This document shows positions 35,701 through 48,412 of a stretch of DNA of 64,000 bases, piece by piece (positions within the stretch are counted from its first letter, which is position 1; each line of letters begins with the position of its first letter). Source of the DNA: Leptoclinus maculatus (Eukaryota; Chordata; Actinopteri; Perciformes; Stichaeidae). A program made the position numbers and the translations under genes. The notes under the pieces are model-generated. The model was not told where the DNA came from and did not search any database. It saw only the letters and a program-made list of their open reading frames with translations. The DNA lies in NCBI GenBank assembly GCA_032191485.1, contig JAVDOI010000016.1:1579081-1643080 (forward strand). The letters are read 5' to 3'.

Positions 35701-36753
35701 ACTGTTTCACTCTCTCGTAGAAGTGGATTTGGAACGTTGCGCTTCTTCCGCTGCTTGAAATCGTTGAGATGTCTCATTCTCACTGGTTGAGTCTTGTTGA
35801 AGCGCAAGAGAGACAGATTTCACCGTCGGACGTTATCATAGCAGCATCATCTCCTGGTTCTTCTTTGCTGATCTTTATGAAGGGAGTGTAACGACACGCT
35901 GTACAAGCCAAGGCTGTTAAACGAGGCACATGTGGTGAATTTATGCATTTGGTTAAAAAGAAAATAAACTGTCCAACAATGCAATGCAACAGTGTACTGT
36001 TGTGTATTGTTTTTGTCGTCCCATCTGGTTGTTTCTGTCGTACTGCAAAACACTTCATTTGCAGAGTCATAAAAGTTAAAGCCTTGTTTTTATGACCAGG
36101 CGAAATAAATATAAATAAATGTGTTGTGATGTTATTTCATATACTTGCTCCAGCGGGTTTCAGTTTAATCTTTTTGCGGGTGCAACTATCCTCCAAACCA
36201 CTTCTGGGTTGTGTAGCGATGTTGTGGTAGTTATCTGTGTCATTAATACGTTTTAGCTTTCATGGTAGACGGGTCTTGATGCACGAAAAGTTGACTTGGG
36301 GTAAGCTCGTGTCCGTCATGCACAGCTGTTCCGTGGTCTGGCTACAATCCTTCTTCATATGCTTTTGGGAACCAAGCACCTTTTTCAAAGTCCCTGTTGT
36401 AATTTCTGCAGAACTTTCTTGCTTCCCTGCAGCACGGCAGTTTACATTTTCCTTTTTTTTTCCCGCTTGGCACACTTCGAAGGTCCCTACTGGTCGATCT
36501 ACACCGTGTCCCCTGTGTTCGTGTTTGTCAACAGCCACAGTGCATCTGATTAAAGCCGTCTCTCTAACTAACAGACGCTCTCTCTGTGGATAATAATGGC
36601 TTCACCCTTCTTTCTCTCCCCCTCCTCCCTTTGTGCCTCCTCTTTTGATCACGGAAAAACGAACAGCAGCATCCCTGAAAAGCCAAGGCGGCCTTAAACA
36701 GACCAAGAGCCAAGAGTGTACATCACGCTCACGCACATGTATGAGAATGCAAC

Positions 36754-36763
36754 AACACACACA

Positions 36764-36797
<34 letters not shown>
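36754..36797 (+). repeat. (CA)n microsatellite
   Basis: CA repeat with one G interruption, about 22 units. Confidence 0.95.
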
Positions 36798-36802
<5 letters not shown>

Positions 36803-37642
36803 CATCCCGCTGAGCTCTTGTTCTGTGCCAGTCTCTGCTCGCGGAGATGTTAAATGAGGGCATTGATACATAAATTTGCATTTGTTTCATCCACAACCGT
36901 CCTCCTAACTAAAAATCTATAACTGCATGCCCCCAATTTGCCAGCCAGCTTCAGATGCCTCTATTCTGGGCTTGTTTTTCGCGTGAGTCTAGCGTGACCG
37001 TTTAATAGATTTTTGGTTGTGTGCGCACTCTCTTCATACGTAAGTGGGCTAAAACAGCGGTTCTTTCACCACACCGACTGTGCAGTTTGTCAATGTGTAA
37101 TCTCGGTAAACGCCACCCAAATTGTTCCCCGGGTTTGCGGACGGGGCTCTTTATTTGTACTTGCGGCACACGCAGCTTTGATTCGAGTGTTGCAGAATCC
37201 ACTGATGTGAAACGCTGTCGGTTGTGGAGCTCGATACGGAGCGTGATCTCGAGCAGCTGTGATTGACAATGCATTAAAGATCTTAGAGCTTCCTCTTACT
37301 ATGTCTGCTGCAGATAAGAACTATACTCCCTCAGCGATGTTGCAGGCAAAAACAAATCCTCTTTCCTCCTTCTCTTCCTCAGCACGCCGAACTGGTCTTA
37401 CAATTCTTCCTTTCATGACACTCAGGAAACCTTACAAACCTTGCTCCCGTGTGCCCCCTTGTGCTTTCACCTTTGCCTACCTGGAAATCACCCGGAATGC
37501 GACTTCTGCCCGTCAGCTGAATGATCTGAATGCTCTCTTTCCGGTTCCTGTTTGACCTTTTCCCCCTTTTTGGACCTGCCACTATCCCCTTTTATCATTT
37601 TGGAGTCTTCACCTCCCTGTGACCTTTGTGAACCCTGCTGAC

Positions 37643-37671
37643 TCCCCCCCCTCCCCCTCCCCCTCCCCCCC
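37643..37671 (+). repeat. C-rich tract with G4/i-motif potential
   Basis: Four C runs of five or more separated by single T. The minus strand therefore fits the G-quadruplex pattern with one-base loops. A 9-bp-arm hairpin (GCCCAGAGC/GCTCTGGGC) lies close by at 37770-37796. Confidence 0.9.
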
Positions 37672-37887
37672 GATGGCTGTTGGTTGGTGGTCCTGAATGA
37701 AGCGCATCTCTTACAGAGGGTGGGGAACCTTGGAGCGTCTCGGACACTTCGGCTCCAGGCAGGGGGGGCGCCCAGAGCAGGCAGCCCGCTCTGGGCCGAG
37801 GGAGCCCCTCCTCCACGGAACTTCAGGACCCCAGTAGAAACAGGAGAGCTCATCCCAATTGGGCCATACTGGGTAACGAAATAGAGC

Positions 37888-37893
<6 letters not shown>

Positions 37894-37921
<28 letters not shown>
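37894..37921 (+). repeat. (TG)n microsatellite
   Basis: About 14 TG units. Confidence 0.95.
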
Positions 37922-39026
37922 ATCGTGCATGATCGTTTTCTTGACATAAAGTCGGACACAGAATACAGATTCCGTGTCCGATTGTATTTGCAGCTGATTT
38001 TGATCTCTGCCAGTCACCTGCAGGTTGGTTTTCTCTGGTGTGAACACGGGTAGAGGAGAAGAAAAGAGTTGCACAGTTGGTCACATTGTACGAATCACTG
38101 TACGAACAGCTGGTTGGCGGTTTATTTGCCATCTCACGAGGTTGCACATTTTCACAAAACAAAACAGTAATTATAGTCCGAGCTGCTTCAGAGAGGCACC
38201 GCAATAGTAATAATAAACATAATGCATGTTTTTTTTGGCCTTCTGACACGTGTAGAAACAGCTGAAACAGAGCAGGAGTGCACACTGCGGTTTGCTCGTG
38301 GCTCATTTTGTTTATGCAGGACTTTCCAAGGTTCGGTTATCAAATATCATACATCCTGTTTATACCCAGATGTCCTGTAGTTGGTTTAGATGAAGCAGAC
38401 CACGTCTGAACCAGACCAACACCAAAGTCTTCAGGTGGTCTTGTAGTAAAAAGATTGCTGGAGTTTAACCCATCTGCTCCGTATGAGACGCGTACTGCCA
38501 GCTTTCCTCTGATCTGTTGAACTGTCCGCGCTGGTTTTAGCCTCCTTGGTATCAGATTTAGCCAGTTATAGATTTGGGTTCCCTCCGGACCACCAGAGAG
38601 GGGTGTCAGTCCGTCTGTCTGCCTACTCAGCTGTGTCAGGGAGGGTTGACATGTCCTTCAGGAGAGTTTCTACAGCAGATGTGCTTTCTGTTGAAAAACC
38701 CCGGAGAAGAGCGGGAGGGATGGAATAGGAAGGCGGCAAGAGGCAGCGAGCGGTTGGGGGGGTAGAAAAAGCAGAGGATGTGTCATGTTTTGATATTCCC
38801 ACTGTGCCATTTTTGGCTTATGAATTTCCATTTTAGAGGGCAGTCAGTGTCTGTGACTGCTACATTAGTTTTATGGCCAAAAACAGCTTATTGCAGGCAG
38901 TGATGGTGCAGGGGAAATATTTCACTTTGCATCACGGCCTGCTGGAAAGTTTGCTTTGTGAATGAATTCGGTCATTACTGTGCAGTCCACTGCATTCTTT
39001 CAATTCTCGGTGTACATACGGGTCTA

Positions 39027-39028
<2 letters not shown>

Positions 39029-39070
<42 letters not shown>

Positions 39071-39075
39071 ACACA
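39029..39075 (+). repeat. (GT)n microsatellite running into CACAC
   Basis: About 20 GT units ending GTGCGCACACAC. Complementary to the (CA)n array 80 bases downstream. Confidence 0.95.
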
Positions 39076-39152
39076 CGGACACAGGGATGTGGCACGGTAA
39101 TAGATTATTTTGTGGGACCACAAAGACATGAGCATTTTTCACTGTCAACTTC

Positions 39153-39156
<4 letters not shown>

Positions 39157-39205
<49 letters not shown>
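39157..39205 (+). repeat. (CA)n microsatellite
   Basis: About 24 CA units, in inverted orientation to the preceding GT array. Confidence 0.95.
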
Positions 39206-39208
<3 letters not shown>

Positions 39209-40268
39209 CATACACCATCTATTTGCATGCACAACAGACCGAAGGGGCAAACACAGAAATGCACATTCACTGGGTACCGCACACACTTTCTGCTGGGAGT
39301 CTTGCTGAAGGGGGGATTACATCAATAGCGCTGTGAGGTTGACTCATGCTGATTTGTGTGTTCTGACTAACAGCTAAAGGGGCAACACACACTGTCTCCC
39401 TTTTCTCTCTCCGTTTCACCAGGGGCATTGCCATCCGCCCGATATGATGCCGATTTTTTGATTCGTGCATAAAACACTTGAGTGGAAATATGATAAGAGA
39501 GTGAAAAGTACAGATGTAGAGACATAGTGATTCTGACAAAGTGCAGAATTACAAAACACAATGTGACCATATAAGGGCCAATAATTGACATACACACAGA
39601 AAGTACAAGTACACAGTGATGTGGTACTTGATTCTGCTTCACCTACTGGTGGTAAAACGCCCCATGACTAGCTGGGATTTACTGTAACGTGCTCCCACTG
39701 TGCAGGAAGACCAAAGTAAATACAGAATATAAAGAGCAGCAGCAGCAGGAGCCTGGAGCTCTGGGACGCTATCACAAAACTGCGACATCGACTCTGCCAG
39801 GTAACACTTGTTACATTCAAATGAAACACCAGAGTGTAATGATAAGACATGTAGAGTATATTCACATGGATGGAAACACACACTGATTCACATTTAGACA
39901 TTTTTTTCCATATTATAGGAAAACAAATAGCAACAACGTTTTGTCCTTTTCTCACCTCTGTACCTCTGTTTGGGTTTGCAACCTTCAAATAACGAATAAA
40001 CGAATAAAAATCAACTTTATTGGCCGAGTATGCCGACACATGGTTTTTATCAAGTCGCCAGGCGCCTGAGAAGGGCTGCTGGCGTTTACGATAATGTCAA
40101 TGTACGGTCCTTCACTGTGCAGTGGTGCTTTGTGATGGGCGAGGAAGCTCCATCCTCCTCTGCAGACACTTTTAGTTTGACAAAGTGCTACTCTCCGCCT
40201 GTCTCGCCTAAATGTTCCTGCTACAGTCTGCATTGTGTGGGTTTGTGCCTGGGTGGGCGGGTCTGCCT

Positions 40269-40297
40269 TTGTGTGTGTGTGTGTGTGTGTGTGTGTC
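40269..40297 (+). repeat. (TG)n microsatellite
   Basis: About 14 TG units. Confidence 0.93.
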
Positions 40298-41564
40298 CTC
40301 GGGGATGCTGGCGTTCCGATTAATTAAAAACTTCAATCCCTCTGTTCTCAGACAGGAATATGGATGCCACCGAGGGCTTAACTGTAAATACTGTTTCTCC
40401 AAAAGTGTCGTTTAATAAGATTCATCGTCCCAGGTAATAATTGTTTCATGCGGCATCCCACTGAGGATTCTAAGAAGAATAACTGCACGAACTTCACGCA
40501 TTGCATTTTAAACACTTTTATGAGTATCACTTGTTTCAAGTTGACAGTGAAGCCGAAACTAAATGGGAATCTGTCTCAGATCAGATTTCACTTCATTCTT
40601 TTTTTATTGTAATTATAGTTTTTTTCTTCTAACCTTCTCCATTTACCTAAAGGAAGAAAACTAAACCTGCTTCGGCCCGGCCTGCCAAACTGTGAACTCG
40701 TCTCCCATAAACCAATGGCACATTATCAAAGTCTTAACTTTTAGGTGGAGGCCTGATGGGTAAAAAGCATCTCCAAACAGGACAAATGAAGCATCTGAGG
40801 AGCTCATTTTGCAATAAGAAAACCAGCTGGGTATGTTACACAACATGAGACCAACACCTCGTCCATAAAACAACAGATTACGATAGAAGAGGGAGTCGGA
40901 CCGTCTTTAATATCACAATGAAACCCGTGTCATTGGATTGGATCAAAGTGTCATCAATCCAGATGACCTTTTTTAACTGTAGCAGAGAAGATGGTGAAAC
41001 GGTGAAACCCTTAGAATGAATATTAACAGTGTTGTACTGTATGAGGAAATCCTTTTCTTTCCCTTTAAACACTTTGCATTCCCAGAGTCTGTCAGATTAA
41101 AAACATCTTCACCCTGGGCTTTTTTTATTATTTCGTTTTTTTTCAGGCAAGTCGAAACGCTTCCTTAAGCCTTGAGTTGAACTTCTCAGTGAAAGGATGT
41201 GAAACGGTTTCTTTTGTGAGAAAACGCATCCCAGGAAGAGGCCGGGCTTTACCCTTCCGAGAAAACAGCCGGAATGAAAGTGAAAAAGGGGTAGAAACGT
41301 ATTTTAACAGCAGTCACAAAGAATTAGTGTAGATTTAGTGATTCTGATTTGTGAATATTATTACTGTTATTTTTAGAAACTGGTACTTAATATTGAGTAT
41401 AATATGTCCAGTTTTGGAGACATCTTCTACATTCATCTGACAGCTCGTTAAGTTTTTATTTGACAGATAATTGAAACGTTTACTTGTCATAGATTAAGAT
41501 GCGTCAGATAAGAACGAGCATTATTAACTCAAAGTAGAGTTGAAGAAAAACACACAGAGCAGTG

Positions 41565-42001
41565 TAAAGCCCCAGTCCCACCGAAAGCCGGATATACTAC
41601 GGATGAACCGGGAAGGAAATACATTTGACATGTTTCCCGGTTCTACTACGGTTCTACTACGGTTCTACTACGGTTCCGCCACGGATCACCCCTGTTCAAG
41701 CCTGGTTTCCCCGGATGACCCCGGATGATCACGGTCACACTACGGTTTGACCACGGTTCAACTACGGATACGCCACGGATCGCCACGGATTCACCACGGT
41801 TCACCCCGGATTGCCCCGGATGCGCTACGGTTTATCCCGGATGGCCACGGTTTTACTACTGTTCATCACGGACCCCCCCTGATCGTCCCGGACTGACTAC
41901 GGTTTCACTACGGTTCCACTCCCGGATGACCCCGGATCTGATCCGTAGTGTATCCGGGGACATCCGTAGTATATCCGGCTTTCGGTGGGACTGGGGCTTT
42001 A
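41565..42001. mobile_element. 437-bp inverted-repeat element with helically phased CGG array
   Basis: The ends are perfect 41-bp inverted repeats: 41565-41605 (TAAAGCCCCAGTCCCACCGA and on) and 41961-42001. The outermost TA at both ends could be the target duplication. Just inside the left repeat is a 9-bp-arm hairpin (AACCGGGAA at 41606 against TTCCCGGTT at 41634). The core, 41649-41935, is about 28 degenerate units such as CTACGGTT, CCACGGAT and CCCCGGAT. Their CGG-type cores recur every 10 or 11 bp (27 intervals in about 284 bp, three or four units degenerate to CTG or TGG). There is no transposase frame; the open frames on both strands merely reflect the repeat. It resembles a MITE in size and ends, but I do not recognise the family. 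Confidence 0.85.
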
Positions 42002-43225
42002 GCCCACCTTTTGACTGTGATTGCCGTGTTATTCCCCGTGATTCTCTCTGCCACCCGGAACACTCCGTCATCATCCGGTAGCCTCGGCAGCTCAGGAGAT
42101 CTGGCCACCGGCTCGCTGTCTTCTTTGGACCAAGCGTTCTTAAACGAGGACGACTAAAATCTCCTCCCGAACCGAATGAGTCATGACCGTCTGAAAGAGA
42201 GAGCCTATTTTAAATCGGCATTCTTAGTCAGAGGAGCTTACACAGGGCCACGCCCCGAGCGTTCATCCTCTCATTCCGTCCTTTGCACAATTCTCACGGC
42301 CTTAATACAAAATACCGATGATTAATTAGGAACGGGGGCCTTGAGGTAAATATATTATTTAGCTCCGTAACAGTGTCAAATTTGCATTTTTAGAAGAAAC
42401 CTATTGCACCCCATTGGGCAAATATAGAAATAGGCAGAAAATATATATATGATATAAAAACAATATATAACACAATCGTGCATACGTGGAGATATACATG
42501 AAACATCTCGGTTTGCTGCCGTAACGTAAAGGTCACTGAGCATCATTCAGTCGCACTGAGATATTCCATCTTCCTGGTGTGAAGCATCATGCACCGGTCA
42601 CTAGTCACGGCTCATAAAGCACACAAACCATTTGGCTGTATTGATATGGTTAGTGCATAATTCATGAGGCCGACATATGTTTCCACTGAGGAGGTATACT
42701 TGCAAGTGCACATCAAGCTGTCTGACGTTGAAATCCATATAATGACATGTATTTTTCTGTCATGTAATGGTGCTACTAACTATCACCATTGCATGCAATT
42801 TCTTTGTCAGAGGGTCTTCACTGCGTTACATCTATCTTCTATCTGCGACACGCCATCATGTGCAATACTGAAACATGACTAGTTTTACTGCTTTAAAGCA
42901 ATTTGTTTTTACTATAACACATAACGACCATGAAATCTCAGTATGATTCCACCGAAAGTCACAAATTTGCCTCAAAAGGGCTTTAAAATCTGCACAGCAA
43001 GTCTTTCTTCTTGTCCTCCATTTGTGGGCGAGCATCTGCCACATTTGGAGTAAAGCAAAGAAAGCCGAGCTGAAGATGAACAAGAGCAATGAACTATTGG
43101 AAGAATGCATATTTAAAGAGGTTAAAGAAAACCCACACATTCACTAGACGGGGCAGGACCAGTAACATGACATTATAATAATGTATATTTACTCAGGACA
43201 CTCCAGCTCCTGCTTTACTTTTTTC

Positions 43226-43400
43226 GAGCGGAGCGGCGCAGGTTGCTGAGCGGGCGCTCGACTAACCAGGCGGGAAGCGAGATACCCGTATATACTAACC
43301 CCCCCGCGGGTTACTGGCAGCGGGCCACAAACACCTCGCGAAATATCACACAGGCTGTTCGCCCGTTTGCATCCGCACTCGGATTTCCGCTGACGCGTGC
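43226..43400. promoter_or_regulatory. CpG-rich patch inside gfra1 intron 3
   Basis: Roughly twenty CpG in under 200 bp, with GAGCGGAGCGGCGC and several CGCG words, unlike the AT-rich surroundings. It could be an alternative promoter, an enhancer or an old insertion. There is no direct evidence of transcription. Confidence 0.25.
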
Positions 43401-43520
43401 TGAAAGAAAAGGATAATGACAGAGGGAGCGTTTCAGGAGAGCTCGAAATAACACACGGAAAAGAGTATTATGATGATTGGAGCTGGCATGACGATGCCAC
43501 CTGAAGGGGATGGAGAGCGA

Positions 43521-43521
43521 T

Positions 43522-43552
<31 letters not shown>
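43521..43552 (+). repeat. (GT)n microsatellite
   Basis: About 16 GT units. Confidence 0.93.
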
Positions 43553-43554
<2 letters not shown>

Positions 43555-44040
43555 GGTGCTGCTATGATTCATAGATTGAGACGGACATGGTGTGAGTGGT
43601 TTTAAGGTCAAAGAAGACGGTGAAACAGTGAAGCCGGCTGACCCGGGGTCAGCTCACTCGAAGGCGGTCGGTTTGGGACAACTCGCGGAGCGAAAATAGT
43701 TTTTCAGAAGTTTTTAAATAAAAAAAAAGACGAGCATCATCCCGCTGATTTGTTGTGATAGAGTCGGCGATATGGAAAGAGCCAGACGGAGATGGGGGGG
43801 AGAAAAGAGGCAGAGACAGATGCCTGCTGTCCCTGCCATGTCTCTCTGTGTGTGTCTGTGTCCATCATGTGGGCGCTCTGCTGCGGTCCTTCATCCATTA
43901 TTCACAGCTTCGCATTGACTGAGAGCGGGGGACTCATCACCATCCAGCCAGAGGGAGGGAGAGGTGAAAGGGACGTAATGTACAATTGGACTGGCGAGAG
44001 GGCTGCATGGCCCCAAGAGCACCAATGTGCATCACGGGCT

Positions 44041-44047
<7 letters not shown>

Positions 44048-44120
<73 letters not shown>
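44048..44120 (+). repeat. (TG)n microsatellite
   Basis: About 36 uninterrupted TG units; it generates spurious CVCV/HTHT open frames on both strands. Confidence 0.97.
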
Positions 44121-44123
<3 letters not shown>

Positions 44124-46006
44124 GTGTTTACGTGCGCGAGCGTGAAGTCGGCCGTGTGGCGCGTGCTGCAGAGAGCCAGGCGTCCTGGTGTGTGATTCAC
44201 AATACTCTGCTGCCGTGCCAGTGGAGCATATCCGTTTATATCACCGATGTTGGCTCTCTCACACACACACACACACGCCTCTGCTTCATTCTGTGGCCTG
44301 AAAAATGAGCAGGGTGGCGCTCCCTTCCCACTGCTCCCAGTATGCAGCGATGGTGGAAAGCTCCGCGGTAGCTCAGACCCCGGCGGGCACTTTGACGCGG
44401 CGCCACGGAGCTGTTTGGACTCGGCATCATTACACTCCCGAGGACAAGCTGGGGGACTTGGCAAAGAAGTGGGAACTTTTTTTGGGCTGGAAGTGACGAC
44501 ATTTTTGCCATATTGGAGCAGTTTTGAAGTGTTTGAGACGTGAAATATAGCGGTACAGAGGTGGAACAATAGAGAACAGGAGTTATTACTTTCATTGAAA
44601 CATCAGCAGAGATGAAAATCATTTTCACTTACATGCGTAGCCCTTAAATGATCATATAGTGAGCAAAAAACTAGACTTTGTCTTCAGTATCACCTCAATC
44701 ACATTACAGAAAAAAAGCCTTTACTCTTCAGGGAGAGCATTAAATCAACCCATCCCTAATGGAAGTGTCCCCTCACATAGCTGTGCACATAATAGGTCTG
44801 TGACGTTCTGTTGAATGCGGCCTCGCAGAAGGTTCTCCTCTCTAATTGGTTTAAATGGGACAATGTGTTCCTAATTCAGACCTGGACCGTACATCAAGAG
44901 ACATTCTTTCTTCGTATGTGAGTGTTATTAATATTACACCATAGCCCGTTTTGAAAAGTAAATCGATCACACAAAACAAATATTTCATAGATGTCCCATT
45001 TTAAAGACCACAGTATGAATATTATGAGCTAATTGTAACAGTACACTGCTTTGGAAGTTCACCGTCTCACCATACTCCATAAAGTCATAGGTCTTCATAG
45101 AGAAAATAAATCACATCGTTCAAGTGCTGACCATTGAAATGACACAGCATTTGCACATTTCATCACTAACCATGTCAGTGGAAACACCAGTGAAGTTCGC
45201 ACACCAACAACAAACACAGCGAGTTTTTTCTGGTGGAACTTTGAAAAACAACAGACGGTTCGAGGACTTAAAAGCTGTTAACGAGCTTGAAAAACAGCAA
45301 AGTTATGACCATGAAATCACTAATCAAGTGTTTTTACTCATCGAGGAACACACGGCGGCACCGGGACTCTTGTGCCAGATCGCTGGAGGGCAGATTGAGC
45401 TCGGTGAGCGGGGGGGAAACGGGAGGAGATGATGTAAATATTGGACATTTGGTCCCCGCAGTGTGGTCGTTCAGCTGCAGGACACTTGAAATCATCCTGC
45501 ATATGGTGTTGAGAGTAACGTTCTGGTTTGGTTTGGAAATCAATTGACACGTAAATGTCCAAACATATGTTTTATTTGGCTGCATGTAGTCTGTGTGGTC
45601 CTGTAACGCTAATCAAGTCCAGGTTTTTATGGTTTCAGGCCCGAGTCTCAACAGACTCGGGGCGCTTTTTTAAACCAGCAGTCGATTTGGAGCAGACATT
45701 TCCTTTATTGGTCACAGTTAAGTGTGGGAAAGAACTTAGTTCTCATTTAACATTATTTCCCCCATTTTCTTAATGAGGTTTTGAGTGAAATATTAAATTT
45801 TCCTTTAAATGTATCAGTTTTAGAGTGTGTGTGTAGTTTGAATCATTACTTTAAATGTATATTAATAACTGCAATATACTACCTAGAAAAGTCATTTAGC
45901 GCTCCTCTGTTTCTACCTGGTTTTGCATGACAGTTTAGTCGGATTAGACATAAAAAAAGATATTGGCACGCTTACTTATTCAGATAACGGGAGAATACTG
46001 ATTTGA

Positions 46007-46008
<2 letters not shown>

Positions 46009-46047
<39 letters not shown>

Positions 46048-46064
46048 GGGGGGTGTGTGTGTGG
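46009..46064 (+). repeat. (GT)n with G9 interruption
   Basis: GT repeat interrupted by a run of G, then further GT. Confidence 0.95.
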
Positions 46065-46193
46065 GTGCACACTTGACTTTATGTCTCTGCCAGTGACTCG
46101 TCTTGGAATTGCCCTGCAGTGTATTGCATGTGAAATACAAGTTATGGGGTTTTAGAGAGTTAAAGTCAGAGTTGGATTTGTGCAGCTTTGTGT

Positions 46194-46299
<106 letters not shown>

Positions 46300-47743
46300 T
46301 GTATGTGCGTTACAGCAAGAAAGAGACAGACAGACAGACGGAGCGAGCCAGCGAGCGTAGGCTGTGTGCTTAAACTTGGGAGATTTACATGCAAAGCGCT
46401 GGTGCTCCTGCATCTTAACTTGGGGAAGTGAAGGTTGAAATGTACTCAGTGCAAATGCGCTTACGACTGGCGAGGAAACCAATTTCGTTTACAAGTGTGG
46501 AACTCAAAGTAATGTATTCCTACACTCAACCACACTCCATCTTAAGATGTTTGACTTGTTTTCCTGACTGGAGATTTTCACCCCGGAAACAACCCGGCCA
46601 CGATATGATAAGTTAATTCATCCACAGCTGTTTGGCTGGTGCACTTTCAGACAGAATGAGCTGCCTGTGTGTGTGCACCCTTACCAATGGATTTAACACT
46701 GAAGATAGACACTGATGGCTCTGCTGATAAAACAGTGTTTTGTCATTGAGTTAAACCACTTCAGTTTGAAATGTACCAGTGTTCTTCAGCACGTGAAGTG
46801 CACTTGTCCTCTGGGTTGTAGTGCAGTTCTGGAGATAAGAGGAGTGGGACGTGCTCCCGCAGTGAATTAATGCCAACGTATATATATTAGCGCACCAGTT
46901 CATTTGTTGGACAAGTGCAGATCTGATCCCAGTGGAGTCTGAGGTCGCTTTTGCAATTTGGCTTCACTTTCACAAGGGAGCAGGACTCTTTAGTATTGTA
47001 ATTTCCTCGGCCCCTTAAACGTTTCAGATTAAGGTGAAATGTGCGTGGAGGCAGTAGCTTTAAGGGGTAGAACAAGTGGAACGTTAAAAGAGCGAAGTGA
47101 GGTGTATATATATATATATATGTTGCCTGTGCTTCTCAGCCGGCTCTGACATGAATGTATTAAGTAGTTTAATAACTACATTCTAGACCGATTGAAGTGG
47201 CTGCTGCCTAATGTTGCAAACTAGGAGAAGAGGCTTTAAATTCACATATTCTAGGGAGTCTGAGTTGATATTTAAGAGTATGTGTGTGTATAGATTATGT
47301 ATGGTAAAGAGATCTTTAAACGCATCTCCATCAAAGTCATTTCTATTTCTATTAATTTCCCCACGAAGGTCTGCTAACTGTGAATACATTGCCTTGTTCT
47401 CCTTTGGAAGTTGTGTAGAGTCTGCACATGAAGGGCCCTAGCCGTGTTTGTAAAAATCAATTTGAAGTGGATGCAAAGGTCAAACATGCAAATGAGCAGC
47501 AGACAATTTACGTCTCCATCTAGTTTAACAACACGCTAATGTGCCTGTTTATCGATGGCTTTGTTAATTAAACACCCTAAAACTTGTTTCCCATTTTGTC
47601 TTTTGCTCCCCGTCCCCTCTTAATCATCTGCCCTCCCCCGCGTTCGCTCCAGCCTTCTTTTCTCCCCTCACCTCTGCTGTCTCTGCCTGCTTTATTTCAT
47701 CCCCTTTTCACTGTTTCTTCCTCTCTCTCCCCCCTCTCCTCCC

Positions 47744-47792
47744 CCTCCTCCTCCTCCTCCTCCTCCTCCTCCTCCTCCTCCTCCTCCTCCTC
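47744..47792 (+). repeat. (CCT)n trinucleotide repeat
   Basis: About 16 CCT units inside a longer pyrimidine-rich region (about 47590-47795). Confidence 0.95.
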
Positions 47793-48093
47793 TGTACTCC
47801 GTGTTGTAGTTGGGATTATGTGCTCAGGCTGCCAGTTATGCTAGGCTTGCTCGCGCCGCGCTCCCTGGCCTACGGTGTATTTACACAAAGAATTGAATAA
47901 GTTGGAGGCAGGTCTGAAACTATTTCTCATTACCATTAGGCTCCGGGAGGGTAATGAATGTGGGGATTGGGTTGTCAAATAGGTGTTAGCAGGGCCTATG
48001 TTGATTCATGGTGTGCAAACTGTGTTAAAAGGAAATACATGTTCTTATGAATCACTTCTCTGAAACGCTGTGCCATGAATGTTGAAATTCCAG

Positions 48094-48096
<3 letters not shown>

Positions 48097-48141
<45 letters not shown>
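48097..48141 (+). repeat. (AT)n microsatellite
   Basis: About 22 AT units; self-complementary. Confidence 0.95.
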
Positions 48142-48144
<3 letters not shown>

Positions 48145-48368
48145 TATTTAATATTTAATTTAATTTGACTTTGCAGGGAACTAAATGTTATATTTTATGC
48201 AATTTTTTGCTCAAAGCTTGAGTCAAACTGTAATAAGAAACCAGTTGATGAAGCTGAATCCGGGCGTGACTTTATTCTACCGAGGGAAATAGACCCTGAA
48301 ACTCTCCCCAGTGTGTCTTTAAGGCCTTACTATGGAGAGCCGCAGTTTCTAAACCATAAATCTGGACG

Positions 48369-48369
<1 letters not shown>

Positions 48370-48411
<42 letters not shown>
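48370..48411 (+). repeat. (GA)n microsatellite
   Basis: About 20 GA units. Confidence 0.95.

Positions 48412-48412
<1 letters not shown>

Larger units (their letters stand above)
26792..41564 (+). other. gfra1 intron 3, left part
   Basis: About 14.8 kb without a recognisable exon. Contents noted: C-rich patch 29586-29606, T13 near 31069-31081, GA repeat 32692-32720, a teleost dispersed repeat at 30640-30780, a GC/CpG-rich patch at about 35510-35645, and many TG/CA microsatellites. Long open frames here (for example minus 38306-37488) are driven by simple repeats and low-stop C/G-rich DNA. Confidence 0.6.

Noticed and set aside
37488..38306. 272-codon minus-strand open frame, the longest in the window
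   Set aside because: It crosses a TG/CA microsatellite (giving a His-Thr repeat) and a C-rich tract with few stop codons. No domain, signal or splice context was recognised.
41649..41935. CRISPR-like spaced repeat array
   Set aside because: The units are only 10-11 bp with no spacers, in a vertebrate intron between transposon-like inverted repeats.
41725..42108. Overlapping open frames on both strands of the decamer element
   Set aside because: They arise because the CGG-rich repeat unit rarely makes stop codons; the translations are period artefacts.
43937..44569. 210-codon minus-strand open frame
   Set aside because: Much of it is the (TG)36 array read as His-Thr; the flanks show no domain.
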